Shown here: one piece after another, positions 49,621 through 60,580 of the stretch | How the letters are laid out: every line of letters starts with the position of its first letter | How positions within the stretch are numbered: the first letter of the stretch is position 1 | Assembly: GCA_026874595.1 (NCBI GenBank) | Contig: CM049309.1 | Span: 39,883,079-39,947,078, forward strand | DNA length: 64,000 bases | Source: Sipunculus nudus | Taxonomy: Eukaryota; Annelida; Sipuncula; Golfingiida; Sipunculidae | Reading direction: 5' to 3' | Translations under genes and position numbers: made by a program | The notes under the pieces: model-generated | Seen by the model: only the letters and a program-made list of their open reading frames with translations | The model's database searches: none | What the model was told of the DNA's origin: nothing

Positions 49621-50110
49621 AATCTCCATGCATATAAGTTTCCTGAGACTGTATGAATTTGGATCTAGATTGATACATGAAATCAAATTATGTGTAATCA
49701 TTATGCACTTAATCAGTGTTCTCTTCCCAAGACATGAAAAACTTATGAAAAGAATTGATTTGACTCTATGAAATGTTGAAATTCTTAAATTTTGTTCAAG
49801 CCATATAAGCTGAGCGGAAATTATAAATACCCGTCTCATCAGAAACCAAACAATTATGAAAGTTAAACCTGTCACATAATGACACATTGGTGCATATTTC
49901 ATGCAAGCTGGTGGTTAAACTTTCCTGGGCTTTACATATCGACAGGGTACAAAACCTGTATGATATTATTTATGCCTATTTAAAAGTCGACACTTAAGAA
50001 ATATCTCTTTCACCATTCTTCTTCTAATCCATTTAAATATTACTTTAATGCTGATTGTCCGAAATATGTTGTATACTAATGCATGAAGGAATTGAATGAC
50101 TAACATTAAA

Positions 50111-50116
50111 TTTATT
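50111..50116 (-). terminator. Poly(A) signal (AATAAA on the minus strand)
   Basis: Minus-strand AATAAA (ATTGAATAAATTTAATG), 35 bases after the stop codon of the exon at 50151-50252. Confidence 0.55.
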
Positions 50117-50150
50117 CAATAACGTGGATACTTTGCCTAATTGAAATGAA

Positions 50151-50252
50151 TTAGGACAACATTTTTGGACCGATGTTAGTAGCGGCCACTTTAGTTTTCT
50201 TCTTCCCTTTGACAATCTTGGACCCCTTGAATGGTCGGTCTTCATGAAAACC
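50151..50252 (-). CDS. Terminal exon of an unidentified basic protein, antisense in the intron
   Basis: On the minus strand the acceptor TTATTTTTGTTTCAG is followed by GFHEDRPFKGSKIVKGKKKT then KVAATNIGPKMLS and TAA, 33 codons in phase 0, with AATAAA 35 bases on. Acceptor, protein-like lysine-rich frame, stop and poly(A) signal all agree. Composition suggests a nuclear, ribosomal or similar nucleic-acid-associated C-terminus; I do not recognise the protein. The upstream exon was not found. A donor at 50291-50297 just upstream has no open exon before it. It lies within the CACTCTTAG element and antisense to the NDUFA4-like gene, so it could be a nested gene or a captured or retroposed 3' end. 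Confidence 0.5.
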   Translation of the reverse strand, partial: GFHEDRPFKGSKIVKGKKKTKVAATNIGPKMLS

Positions 50253-51096
50253 CTGAAACAAAAATAACAGACAGCTTATGAGACAAAGCAACACTTACGC
50301 GAGGTGTGCATAGTAACTCTCACATTATTCAGAGGACAGGTGTGGTCCACGTTGAGAGAAACATGCATATAATATGTATATAAAATTATAGTGTTCATAT
50401 TTGTTATATTATTATTAATACATTATTTAAATAAATTTAAGGATGATAATGCATATAAATATATTTTCTCATCATATACAAAACCATGTGACTGAAACAG
50501 CTTCTCCCTTATATTAAGAAAATTTAAACTAGTTTTCAGTTAAAAGGCCCTTTTTATTTCCTCTGCTTATACTGTATGAGATAACTGAGCTACAAGCCAA
50601 TACAATAGAAATGACCAGACATCAGTTGTTCCATCATCCATGTTAAGAAATATTGTACAAATAAAATACATTATAGAATAATACAAAATAATACCAATAA
50701 ATATGCCTCCCGTAAATACTAAATACAGTTTACAGAGATAGGGGCTGTGTCACAGCAGCTAGGTAGCACAGTTGTAAACACTGTCATGCTAATATGTAGG
50801 CCTAACTATAAGCGATACATGCAGCCCTGTATTTTTATTGTACACTTCAGATATTAAAGCGTATTATGCATGTGTAATAAAGTTAAACTTAAATAACATT
50901 TATACTTAAAAAGGAGAAGTTTTATTAACCCATACTGTGTACAGTATATACCGGCCAACCTGGTATCTTTTAAATTTATGTTTATACAAAAATGGGTCTG
51001 TCCCGAAAGTCTTAGAACTATTTAAACTGTGCCAATTGCTTTCATATTTATAAATACAAATTAAAATACGAGTTACCTATATAAATAGCGTTCAAA

Positions 51097-51235
51097 TTTC
51101 CCGCAAAGATGCTCGCTGACGATATGACTGGCTGTAGCAGTGCTGCAAATATGGCGGCTCCTGGTGCTGTGAGTGCGGATACCCGGATGCTCAACACAAA
51201 GAACTGACGCGTCGCGCTGGCTTTGCGCGGGAAAG
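51097..51235. promoter_or_regulatory. CG-rich patch with two E2F-type sites and a YY1-type site
   Basis: TTTCCCGCAAAG at 51097-51108, AATATGGCGGCTCC (YY1-like) at 51149-51162 and TTTGCGCGGGAAAG (near-perfect E2F) at 51222-51235. This is one of few CG-rich stretches in the intron. It may be a promoter for the antisense transcript ending at 50151 or for a plus-strand transcript. Confidence 0.4.
51109..51168 (+). CDS. Candidate first exon, 20 codons
   Basis: The ATG right after the E2F-type site opens MLADDMTGCSSAANMAAPGA, ending at a perfect donor (GCT|GTGAGT) in phase 0. A later in-frame ATG (AATATGGCGGCT) also has a good context. No partner exon is proven; an acceptor at 53646 leads to an open 18-codon piece (TFTVNEIYLLAAIRSKQSV region) in the right phase. 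It could equally be chance within a CG-rich element. Confidence 0.2.
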
Positions 51236-51802
51236 CTCTGATAAGCCAGCACCAGAGACTGGCTTTTACAGTCGATCTACTGTAAACCTACCCCTGTTTA
51301 CAGTGGTCCACTGTAAACGCTCGTTTTCTCGGTAAACTACTGTATTACATTAAAATTACGGTGGCACTGTAATTTTCTTCGGTAATATCACCGAAAAATT
51401 TACGGTGATTGCTAAGAGTGCACAATTTATATAATCACATAATGCAATATCATTAATCCCTGGTGCACTGTAACTGTAACCAGATGATTCTTTTGCTGTT
51501 TTTGTTTAGAATAGTGGGCTGTAAAGCAATTAATTAGTCAGCAAATTACCCGACCTGCTGAAAACAACCAACTCGCATTACAGTATAGAGCGGCCCCTTA
51601 TTACTCAATGCAACAAATTTGTATTTATTGTCGTCGCATATTTTTCTTAGAGTTTATAAGTAGAAGTATCGTCACTAGATGGGAAGACGCAGTTCAGAAA
51701 TAAGAGATCTTTGCTATGTATGTTCGAACAAAGAAATAATAAAAATAAGAATAATGATAATTAAAAATATTAAAAATAATAACAGAATAATAATAATGAC
51801 TG

Positions 51803-51804
<2 letters not shown>

Positions 51805-51850
<46 letters not shown>
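51805..51850. repeat. (AAT)n microsatellite
   Basis: Uninterrupted AAT. The poly-Asn frame is an artefact. Confidence 0.95.
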
Positions 51851-51854
<4 letters not shown>

Positions 51855-53709
51855 TTCAGTAATAAATATGTTATTTCAAAAACAGGATCATCTACATGTG
51901 TACATATTATTGCAATTTTTTAAACTTAATTTAAATTTAAATATACAGGAAATGTGAGTTTGTTCAGTCTCGCATTCTATTTTTTTTTTTTCAAGCGGCC
52001 GTAAAGTTAATTGACACTTCTCAGAGGCCTTGATAAAAAAATATCCCTCGGTAATCATAATATGAATATTTTCATTTCATTGGAATCTTATCTATCCCAA
52101 GTAAATAATCTGCCATTACAGCATTTTACAATGATAATATCAATGAAAGTGAAATAGAAAACCCGTGAGGAAATCGAAAACGATCGGCTCGGGCTATCGT
52201 GATATCTGGTATTTGCCTAAATTGGGCTGCTTGCGTTTGCCCGAACTACAATGTGTGCTGTATTTGGAATCCTTGAATAAGACAATTATAGCTCCGCGAG
52301 CTACGCTAAATTAACCCGGGAATAAATCTAACAGCTTGCAGCTAGGAAAATGTATGCATAACACGAAATCTCATATACACACACGTACGCACACACACAA
52401 ACACAATTTTCTCTGTTTTTCTGTGTCTTAATACGATCTCTCCCATTGTATCTACTTTCTAAATGTACCCCATGCTATCTCTGTCGTCATTAATCTGACA
52501 GGCAGGTGTCCCTAAACATTGGAACAGATGTAGTTTAATTAATTTTTTCCCGCACCTTGAGAATACCTAGTCTTATCACAGGTTATCATGTCACGGCGTG
52601 TATGTTCCCCGAGAACTTGTCATCCATACTTTACCCGGGACACATTGTCGATATCTTACAGACAAGCAAGCAGAGGCGACGTGTTACATTTCATGTTTAC
52701 CTGAGACACTGATAAAAAAACTGCATTTAAACATGACAGGTGTGTGTTTAGTAATGCAATGGTAACAGAGTGTGTTGAACCATAGACATTCTGAGTTCAC
52801 TAATGCACGAAAGAAGGAAGCTTTGAAATATATAAGACGATGATGTGTCAAAGCATGTTTTGGTGTTACCTGGTTGAGTGGAATCTTAATATCACTCTGT
52901 GCTTACATAAGCGCAAAAACTGTATTCCTCCGCTGCTTTGAGCCTTAATTGTTATTCATCACAGATCCATCAGTCATATCCCTGACCTGACATACAGAGT
53001 TTATTGATAGGCACGCCGTACCTATACAGGGATCTCTATAAAGCTACAATAATGTTCACCTACCCAGAACACTACAGCTCTGTGATCATTTATGGCATCC
53101 GTAAGGTCAGAAGAACGTGACGTTGTATACTTTGGTATATTTATATATAATAACTCTTGAACATGATTGCAACGCCCGTTGCAGGAGTAAAAGTCACGTG
53201 ACTCATCTTACCTGTGTGACCAAGTGCACGTATACATATCGCCGACCAACTGTCTGAAGTAAGATAAACGTCGAAGGTCACTTGTACAAAACGCCTCCTA
53301 TCGCACAAAAGCAATAAGGTAAAATGGCCCCAACAGCTGACATCTGATAACTTGAGATTCCTCCTTGTCAATCAGACCCCGGATCTAGCCAATAAGATAA
53401 GGTTTAGTTTTCAGTCCCGGAAACAGGACAATGCCAAAATAACCTTACAAATGACATTTCATGAAATCTTTGCAAATTAAAAGCTAGACCTAAGTTTAAA
53501 TGTGTTTCACCCTTGAAGCTGTTCAGACAGTGTAAAAAGAAACTGCGTTTCTGAAGAGCGACTGAATGTGTGAAAGAAGAACCCGTTACTAAAAATTCAT
53601 GAGTCTATAAAGATGAAAATCGTTATAATTCGTCTTGTCTCTACAGACATTCACAGTAAATGAAATATATTTACTGGCAGCAATTCGAAGCAAGCAGTCA
53701 GTCTAACAA

Positions 53710-53750
53710 GCCACCAGAGGGGGCATTTGCAGTTACTATAGCAACTCTGT
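53710..53750 (+). promoter_or_regulatory. CTCF-like motif next to an X-box-like motif
   Basis: GCCACCAGAGGGGGCAT at 53710-53726 fits the CTCF core. GTTACTATAGCAAC, just downstream (about 53733-53746), matches the RFX X-box palindrome GTNRCC-N-RGYAAC except at one base. Confidence 0.35.
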
Positions 53751-54500
53751 GTACCAATTATGGGGCAATATTTGTAAAGATCCTCTTGCCTGACGGTTCG
53801 GGCTGGGCGGGACTGCAGTCACTGCATGCTTTTAGTTTGAAAGCTCCCGTCCCTGGAAATGTCGGTAGTTAACGGGTTAATGATGTTGCCATGCAGGGAA
53901 AAACTGTCGAGTCCCCATGTTCCTTAAAAAGATCGGTTAGGAAAGTAAATGGCTCTGGGCGATCCTTTTAACATTCAGTAAACACCAGCCTTTATCGTCT
54001 TTAAGCTTCCTTCCTTTAGAATCTTTACGGCAGCTGTCATCTCCTGAACCTCTTCCCGCCATATATAGTAAATCAACTCTTGTCTTTCAAATCAAAACAA
54101 AACTTTTTCATTTTGGACAGCACTGGAAATTTGATCTGTAGATGTGATGTTCTTGTTCTTCTATCATTGCTATAAGGAATGAGATTTGTATGTCAAGCTG
54201 TCCGAATTTTACTACCTTGTCAGAGCTAATGACGAATATATTTGATATGCAAGAAACCGAAGTTTGGATTCTTGGTAATATTCAGTGGATTATTTTCTGT
54301 TTACCTGTGTGCCACTGTTTCCAATCACCTGTGTAAAAACCTGTGTAGCCTATATGTCAAGACATGTTTACCATAACAGACGTGTCCTTAAAAAATTACT
54401 TTATAGGATTCCTCCTTCATATCATGAAAACAGAACAAACAAGTATACCCACTGCATGCACGCAAATATATTTAGTGAAAATTCATCTGTTCCTCCGACA

Positions 54501-54506
<6 letters not shown>

Positions 54507-54580
<74 letters not shown>
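54507..54580. repeat. (TC)n(TA)n compound microsatellite
   Basis: TC at 54507-54535 running into TA. Confidence 0.95.
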
Positions 54581-54582
<2 letters not shown>

Positions 54583-56904
54583 CGCACACACTACAGTTCC
54601 TACTGGCCTTGCTAATGAGGCTTGCTTTATTAGCGAATACCTGTGCGTCACAATTAAGTTACGTGTTTAAATGCACATTCTGTATGCCCTATTTCTATTT
54701 TTACACCCGTTACATACATACACACATACACATATATATAAGGGGATCCATGGGTTATAATTTCTCCCAGTATATTGACTAAGAATCTTTAAACAAAATC
54801 TTGTTTTTCCCGAAGTTTTTCGGTTGATTAATATACGCCCTCTTCCTGAGTTATAGAACTTTTTACAGAACAGTCCCTCTTTGCGAGCTTTAAACCCCGC
54901 GTTCGCATATCCTGCGTCCATATTTATATAAAAGTACGTTTACTTCACCCATCGATTAAACGTCGGGCCGGGGGCTGTTTCTGAATCATCTCAGGGCTTT
55001 AATAAATATGCTTATGTCGTCCAGGTGAATGTTCAACGTTTTTTGTTCCAGTTTCTTCAATACATAATAAAAATAAAAAATGACAATATCATGAATATAA
55101 TTCCAGTCGTAACCCTGACAGCGGCTTATTTATGGTGTGATGTTAAGATTTAAAATAGTATTTATGCATCTACTATTATAACAATGGGTTATACCGATAA
55201 CCGTTATACCCAGAGCTATACCCAGAGCGTGGAACAGTGTACTCTGTGTGAAACAAAAAATGATAAGGTTTGCTTCATTACAGCGCAACGCAAATAAATA
55301 AATAACGAAGCTAGAACGTGGACATTCTCACGCAATCAACCAACACAGTACTCGGTGCGAGCAGTCGTTCTTATCGGTGTATAAATTACTTCTGCCGTGT
55401 ACTTATATTTCAGGCCAGCTGGCTGATCTATATGCTCTCAGGTATACGAGCTTCAGTGTTTTACCTATTATCTGTGGCCGCTTGTGGGCGGTTCACTGCG
55501 CCAGTCCGCCTGCGTTACTTTCATTTCGTGTTCATTAAATATTTATTTCAAGTCAGTACGCAGATGTTGCTACGACGACCAGGGAAAAAATGCTTAGGGA
55601 TTTTTTACAACATAGTATAGAATGAACATCGAGTATACATATAAGTTCATAAGCGTAAAGCAGGGATGAGAGTGTGAATGCAATAAGACGTAATGCGGAA
55701 TGACGTATGCGTGTGCAGCCACCCGCGAGTAACACAGGTGTGTTACGCTCGAGTGCTCTGACTTAAACTGAATTCTAAATTATCCATAATGATAATTTAT
55801 ATAATATATATATAGATATAGTCGTGTAAGCTTATTGACATATACTCAGGACAAATAATCACAATAACCAGGTTGTTAAATTATGCGAGGTTCGAAGTGG
55901 GGCTTTCGGGGCTATATACACACAGCCTATTATGCATCACAATGTTAAAATAAATCGACAACAGAATAAATAGTTGTTAATGAAATTATATTTATGGGTA
56001 CCTTACAATTTATTACAACTATCATTTTCTACTACATTATTTTACATGTGACAGAGTAGGTTTGTCAAAGTTAATATAACTGGCCACAAGGTGGGGGGGG
56101 GGGGGGGGGGGAGAACACTGATGTAGCGCCTGTGCCATGGGATGAAATGACGTCGGGAAAATGGAGTAGGTCAATTATAACACAACATCCCTTTTTAGTA
56201 AACTCTCCTGTACGGTTGCCGCTGTGTAACGGCCACAATAGGTCCCTCAAGTTTCTGTCCTGTAAGGTATGGGAGTGTGTAATTTACATCATGAATTGGT
56301 TTTTATTCACGAGTTTTTTCTTGATTTTTTTTTCTCAAAGGAATACGATCAGGGTCGCCCCTCCGCTAGATGTCATTTCCGCTCAAAACTAACCTCTTCT
56401 GTTTGGGCACTGTGGTATGGCCGGGACTCTTTTGTCGAACTTAAAAATCAAAGCTTGTTACATTTCAAGGCAACACCTGTTTATATTTATAATTCAGATG
56501 CGCATGCTGAAAAATGTTACTTATTCCGTTAAGTCCTTTCAACAAAAACACCCAAGTTTATGTAACATTCCTTGAAATAATTCTTATGCAACATAATAGG
56601 ATGGACTACATTGTCCTCTTCACTACATTTATACTACATTTATACCTACGTTGCTGGTGTATTCAGAAGCTCCAGTGCATTGTGGGTGTCAGATGTTGAC
56701 TCCAACTATCCCTAAACAGGGTTCCGAGTCTGCGCACTGTGCATCAGGGTCGTATGTGCGGTAGGTGTGGTAGTATGTCCCCTGCGCCCCCTCTACATAC
56801 GCCCTTGGTCAGCAAGTGAACGGGAGTTTATTATGTTATATTATATCCGTCATTTAAACATTGCACACAAGTATAAATAACGCCGTACTGTTTCTCTTTT
56901 TCAG

Positions 56905-56993
56905 CTGCTGCCGCTCGTGTCCATCCTCTCAGCGGCCTCCGTCGGTGCTATATCGTTTATGGGGTGGTCCCTCTACCAAAAACCAGATGTTTG
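56905..56993 (+). CDS. NDUFA4/NMES1 family protein, coding exon 2 (membrane segment)
   Basis: After a strong acceptor (TTTCTCTTTTTCAG) come LLPLVSILSAASVGAISF and MGWSLYQKPDVW. Residues 25-47 form the single transmembrane helix, followed by the family's conserved (N/K)PDV-W. The donor is TTTG|GTATGT in phase 2, so Trp-54 is split with exon 3. The spacing from helix to the PxW motif matches NDUFA4 and NMES1. Confidence 0.88.
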
Positions 56994-57346
56994 GTATGTA
57001 ATCAATCAATATCTTATATAATTTTAGTGTCGTAAATAGTGATACGTACAATATTAACCCCTAAGTATTATATATTTTTTATATCTGGCGAAATATTTGG
57101 CTCACATTGTATCATATTATGTGTTAAATTATTCGTCATCATTAATTGTACGCCTGACTTTCTAAAAGTTCAATGGCGAAACACATCTGGTAGCAGGCGA
57201 TTGAAATTTAAGGAAGAGCAGTACGTGCTGCCCCTCAATCCTTTTTTTTAAACTAACATACTTTTTAGGGCAAGACTGCTTTTCATTCTTTTTTTCATAC
57301 TTTTTCAGGGGTTGATACTTTTTCCAAGCTTTTTATTTCTAAAATA

Positions 57347-57518
57347 AGTGTCATCATCATCATCATCATCAGATGGTGATGATAGGCTGTTTACCTGTAC
57401 CAATTAAGTGCAGTAGACATGCTCCGTCAATATTTCACCATAGTGGCACTTTATTATTGATGATTTTTTACCTGCGATCGTCTCATTTTTTTACAATCAC
57501 CGGATATATGAAATACTG

Positions 57519-57566
<48 letters not shown>
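57347..57566. repeat. (TCA)n and (TA)n tracts in intron 2
   Basis: Eight TCA repeats at 57349-57372 and a TA tract at 57520-57566, in the intron after exon 2 of the NDUFA4-like gene (56994-58231). No other feature seen in that intron. Confidence 0.9.
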
Positions 57567-57568
<2 letters not shown>

Positions 57569-58231
57569 TTTCATACCTTAAGCTTGTTGAGAAGTTGCAC
57601 TATTAGACTATTAGACATTGATTGACCCTTTTCATACATTTTTGCAGACAATTTGACATTTTTTTTTCTTGTCAGGTTTTATACTTTTTCCCCCGTTAAC
57701 CCCAAAGTTGCAGCACTGGAAGAGATAAGGAAATTGTGCCATATTTATGAAGCTTATTACCAATATTAACATTACAATACACGTATAGATGTAGGGCTAC
57801 ACCAATACATCTCGATACAAACATCAAAGGTGTAATTTAACTGATTAGACACAGATTAAACAACATTCCAGTGCATAATTGCTTGTAAATCGATAAATAT
57901 ATGGGGTTAAAATTATTTTTATGAGAATAAGCTTATTAATATTTTTATATACAAGGAAATATTTAGCTTGGAATTTAAATGATAGAGTATCATATATATA
58001 TCGTATCGTGTATCGTATCGTGAGCAAAGTATCGAGATACATATTGTAATCTCTACAGCCCTTGTAAGATGTTAATTTACTAGGATAATGTGATCATTTG
58101 TATTCTCATGAAGAACGTCACATGTTCACCTGCCCAATGTATACTTACTGCTGCGCCATCTATCTACAATTTCACAAACAAATCGACCAAATGATTGCAT
58201 CGCACATTTAAAGTGTTCTCTTTGTATCCAG

Positions 58232-58292
58232 GCTGCGCAGAAGTGAAGGAATTCCTCCATGGGAAAATGTAAATAAAACAGGACCAATGAAC
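58232..58292 (+). CDS. NDUFA4/NMES1 family protein, coding exon 3
   Basis: Completes Trp-54 and gives LRRSEGIPPWENVNKTGPMN. The PPWENV segment corresponds to the diagnostic EPW(N/E) motif of the family. Acceptor CTTTGTATCCAG, donor AAC|GTGAGT, phase 0. Confidence 0.88.
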
Positions 58293-58525
58293 GTGAGTAA
58301 ATGTTCTTTAGATTGAACAGATTTAACTTCTTGATAGTATTATTTTAATATAACCAATTGAAGATTGAGTAAAACGTACCATGTAAAATCTACACCACTC
58401 TATGGTAACTTTGTATTAAAGAGACCGTTTTAATCACAAATCCTAAAATGTAATGATAGACGATCCTAGTAACCGATAATGCTCTGTTAATACCCCATTT
58501 AACAAATGGTTATTTATTATTTCAG

Positions 58526-58615
58526 TTTAAAGAATACATCATTGGTCGAAGACACGTCACGAATGCTGAGATCGAGAAACTTCGTGCTGAGATCGGCAGC
58601 TACAAGGCAAAATAA
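58526..58615 (+). CDS. NDUFA4/NMES1 family protein, coding exon 4
   Basis: Acceptor TTATTTCAG, then FKEYIIGRRHVTNAEIEKLR and AEIGSYKAK before TAA at 58613-58615. This tail is longer and more charged than in vertebrate members and probably forms a short helix on the intermembrane-space side. The start of the exon matches the family's position of (Y)KF or KL. Confidence 0.85.
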   Translation, partial: FKEYIIGRRHVTNAEIEKLRAEIGSYKAK

Positions 58616-58628
58616 TTATGTTAAAAAA

Positions 58629-58715
58629 TGGCCACCAGGTAGCGCTACACTCTGATCCCCGGAGTCGTTGCGCTGAGGGATTTTTGTCTCAAGACTTACT
58701 CCCCCTGGTGGCAGA
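58629..58715. promoter_or_regulatory. Two convergent CTCF-like motifs 50 bp apart
   Basis: Plus strand TGGCCACCAGGTAGCGCTA at 58629-58647 fits the 19-bp vertebrate consensus TGGCCACYAGRKGGCRSYR at all but one position. Minus strand (58697-58715), read as its complement, is TCTGCCACCAGGGGGAGTA. The inner GCCACCAGG/CCTGGTGGC also forms a 9-bp inverted repeat. Binding by a molluscan CTCF is inferred. Confidence 0.5.
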
Positions 58716-59293
58716 GAAGACAACTACTTAGGAAATCGACATTGTGTGATCATCTTAAACTATAAAAATGCACAAAGCTATTGCTGAGTCAGATGAGCGT
58801 GATCGTGTAAAAAAAAAAAGATATTCTCTTCGGTTTGACACAAGAACTTACGACTCTCGCGGACAGAAAGTGTTTGCCTTTTGTGTGCATGGTCAGTTCA
58901 CCTGAACCAATATTACTATTTGCTGCTTTAGTACACACTATCTCTACCCGTGACCAACCCGATGACGTCATTTCCGGCCATTACGTATTGCGAAGATATG
59001 TTTTTTTCTTGTGACTTGTGTTCTTTAAACCGGTGATGCTTCAGCTAAATGTCCGTTAAAGGAGCGACCTCTTGTGTCAGGGATGTAAACTAAAGATTTA
59101 ATTCTCATCACGCGAGATGATGTAAAATAATCGTGACAGTGATGTTTATTTATATAGCTTATATATTTAATATATTAAGGATGAAATCTTCGTTGTGACA
59201 AGATAAAACCCATGGTGCAGATATGACGAGTAATTGTCATGTCCCATGAACAAATGAGTGTTTATTGTGTGAAACTGTCATTATATTATATAC

Positions 59294-59299
59294 AATAAA
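59294..59299 (+). terminator. Poly(A) signal AATAAA of the NDUFA4-like gene
   Basis: AATAAA in TACAATAAATGTTTG, the first such hexamer after the stop codon, followed by a GT-rich stretch (ATGTTTGTTTTC). Confidence 0.8.
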
Positions 59300-59811
59300 T
59301 GTTTGTTTTCTATTTTACATGCCTTTCTTGTAAACTTTTCATTTGCAGCTGTAAGCATGCCACGACAACCCAACTTCTGCAAATAACGGATTTTTTTTAA
59401 AACTTGGAAAACATTCATCTTGCTCTAACTTTTACCAAACTCTGCCAATCATCGGCAACGCCTTCCATATCTGTGAAAACGTTCTAGGTAAAGGTGCAGT
59501 TCAAAGGTTTTTTTTCAAAGGTTTTATCTCCGTAATGTAAACATCATAATTATTTAATATTATAGAGGAGGTACATGAATATAGAAACATTAGGGTTTTA
59601 TATTGTATTCATACAAGTGTATAGTTCAGCGGGTTTGCTAAAATGTCCTAATCGCTGCAATATTTAAGTAATAACGTTATTCATGACGTCTAATCAAAGA
59701 ATGCCTCGAGACCATTGTTTACCAAAATATTTTGCTTTTTTTTCCCTTGAAAATTTTACTTGCCAGTCCTATGTACAGCGCTTATTTTTGGATAAATAAA
59801 ATTATCCGATA

Positions 59812-60039
59812 TCAAAACAAAATAAATATAATGTTTCAAATATAAGTACATGCCTGTGGTGATAGTCTCAAGTAAAATATTCTCTAAACTACACTTTTAT
59901 CATTGTCTTTGCCGCTAGGTATACCTCAAAACAAAATAAATATGATGTTTCAAATACAAGTACATGCCTGTGGTGAAAGTCTCAAGTAAAATATTCTCTA
60001 AACTACACTTTTATCATTGTCATTGCCTCTCGGTATACC
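59812..60039 (+). repeat. 114-bp tandem duplication
   Basis: TCAAAACAAAATAAATATAA at 59812 and TCAAAACAAAATAAATATGA at 59926 start two units of exactly 114 bp that differ at only a few bases, so the duplication is recent. Confidence 0.9.
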
Positions 60040-60557
60040 TCTCAGAAACAGACCAAATTCATCCTACATCCGCATCCCACATCCTACAAAACAGAATCGC
60101 CTGCAGAATAAATGAACTCATCCTGTGTCATTAGTATCGAATTCCCCCACTAGATGTCATCATATGACGCCACTATTAACAAATGTAAAACGGCTACAAA
60201 TCACCCTACAAATTGAACACGGTCAGCTGAAAATAAATGAATCCTAGCTTGTATTGAGACCATCCATTCTCAAGAGTATCGAATTAATCCACCAGATGTC
60301 GACACATCAGCATCCAGATTCCTAAGCAAAAACTCATCCTTGAAATTTATACATGCTCCAATGCTGAAGAACATAAAATATCGGCCCAATCCCGGAAAAT
60401 AAAGCAATCTTTATACAATAGACATTCCGTTTATCTCTTTTCGTGTAATATGAAGGTACCTGAATGAAAGGATCAGCACAACAATTACTCATTGATAATT
60501 TCTATGATCAATGGGAACGTAATACACTCCAAATACGCACTGGTTAAAAGTAAATTC

Positions 60558-60580
60558 GGATAAGATAAGATAAGATAAGT
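60558..60580 (+). promoter_or_regulatory. Array of four GATAA motifs
   Basis: GGATAAGATAAGATAAGATAAG: four overlapping AGATAA-type GATA-factor sites with a 5-bp period. It may also be just a short (GATAA)n microsatellite. Confidence 0.45.

Larger units (their letters stand above)
45709..51420. mobile_element. 5.7-kb inverted-repeat element with CACTCTTAG ends
   Basis: The left end CACTCTTAGAAATAACCGTA and the reverse complement of the right end CACTCTTAGCAATCACCGTA match at 18 of 20 positions. Both ends are followed by arrays of (A)CCGTAAAATTTACGG(T)/ACTGTAAAATT words (left 45720-46000, right 51270-51412). CACT(A/G) ends with repeated subterminal words suggest the CACTA/Mirage/Chapaev group. 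A CA dinucleotide flanks each side as a possible 2-bp target copy, which is weak. No transposase frame was seen. A second element is nested inside at 47601-49099. Two separate fragments in opposite orientation remain an alternative. Confidence 0.55.
51421..56904 (+). other. Remainder of intron 1 of the NDUFA4-like gene
   Basis: Holds (AAT)n at 51805-51850, (TC)n(TA)n at 54507-54580, a G tract at 56092-56112 and a regulatory-looking site at 53710-53750. No supported exon. Confidence 0.6.
58616..59300 (+). other. 3' UTR of the NDUFA4-like gene
   Basis: About 680 bases from the stop to AATAAA at 59294. It contains the convergent CTCF-like motif pair at 58629-58715. Vertebrate NMES1 carries miR-147b in its 3' UTR; I found no hairpin here with a convincing microRNA fold. 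Confidence 0.7.

Noticed and set aside
58629-58720. microRNA hairpin analogous to miR-147b in the NMES1 3' UTR
   Set aside because: Only the outer 9 bp pair well; the rest of the arms do not, so the CTCF-like explanation is better.
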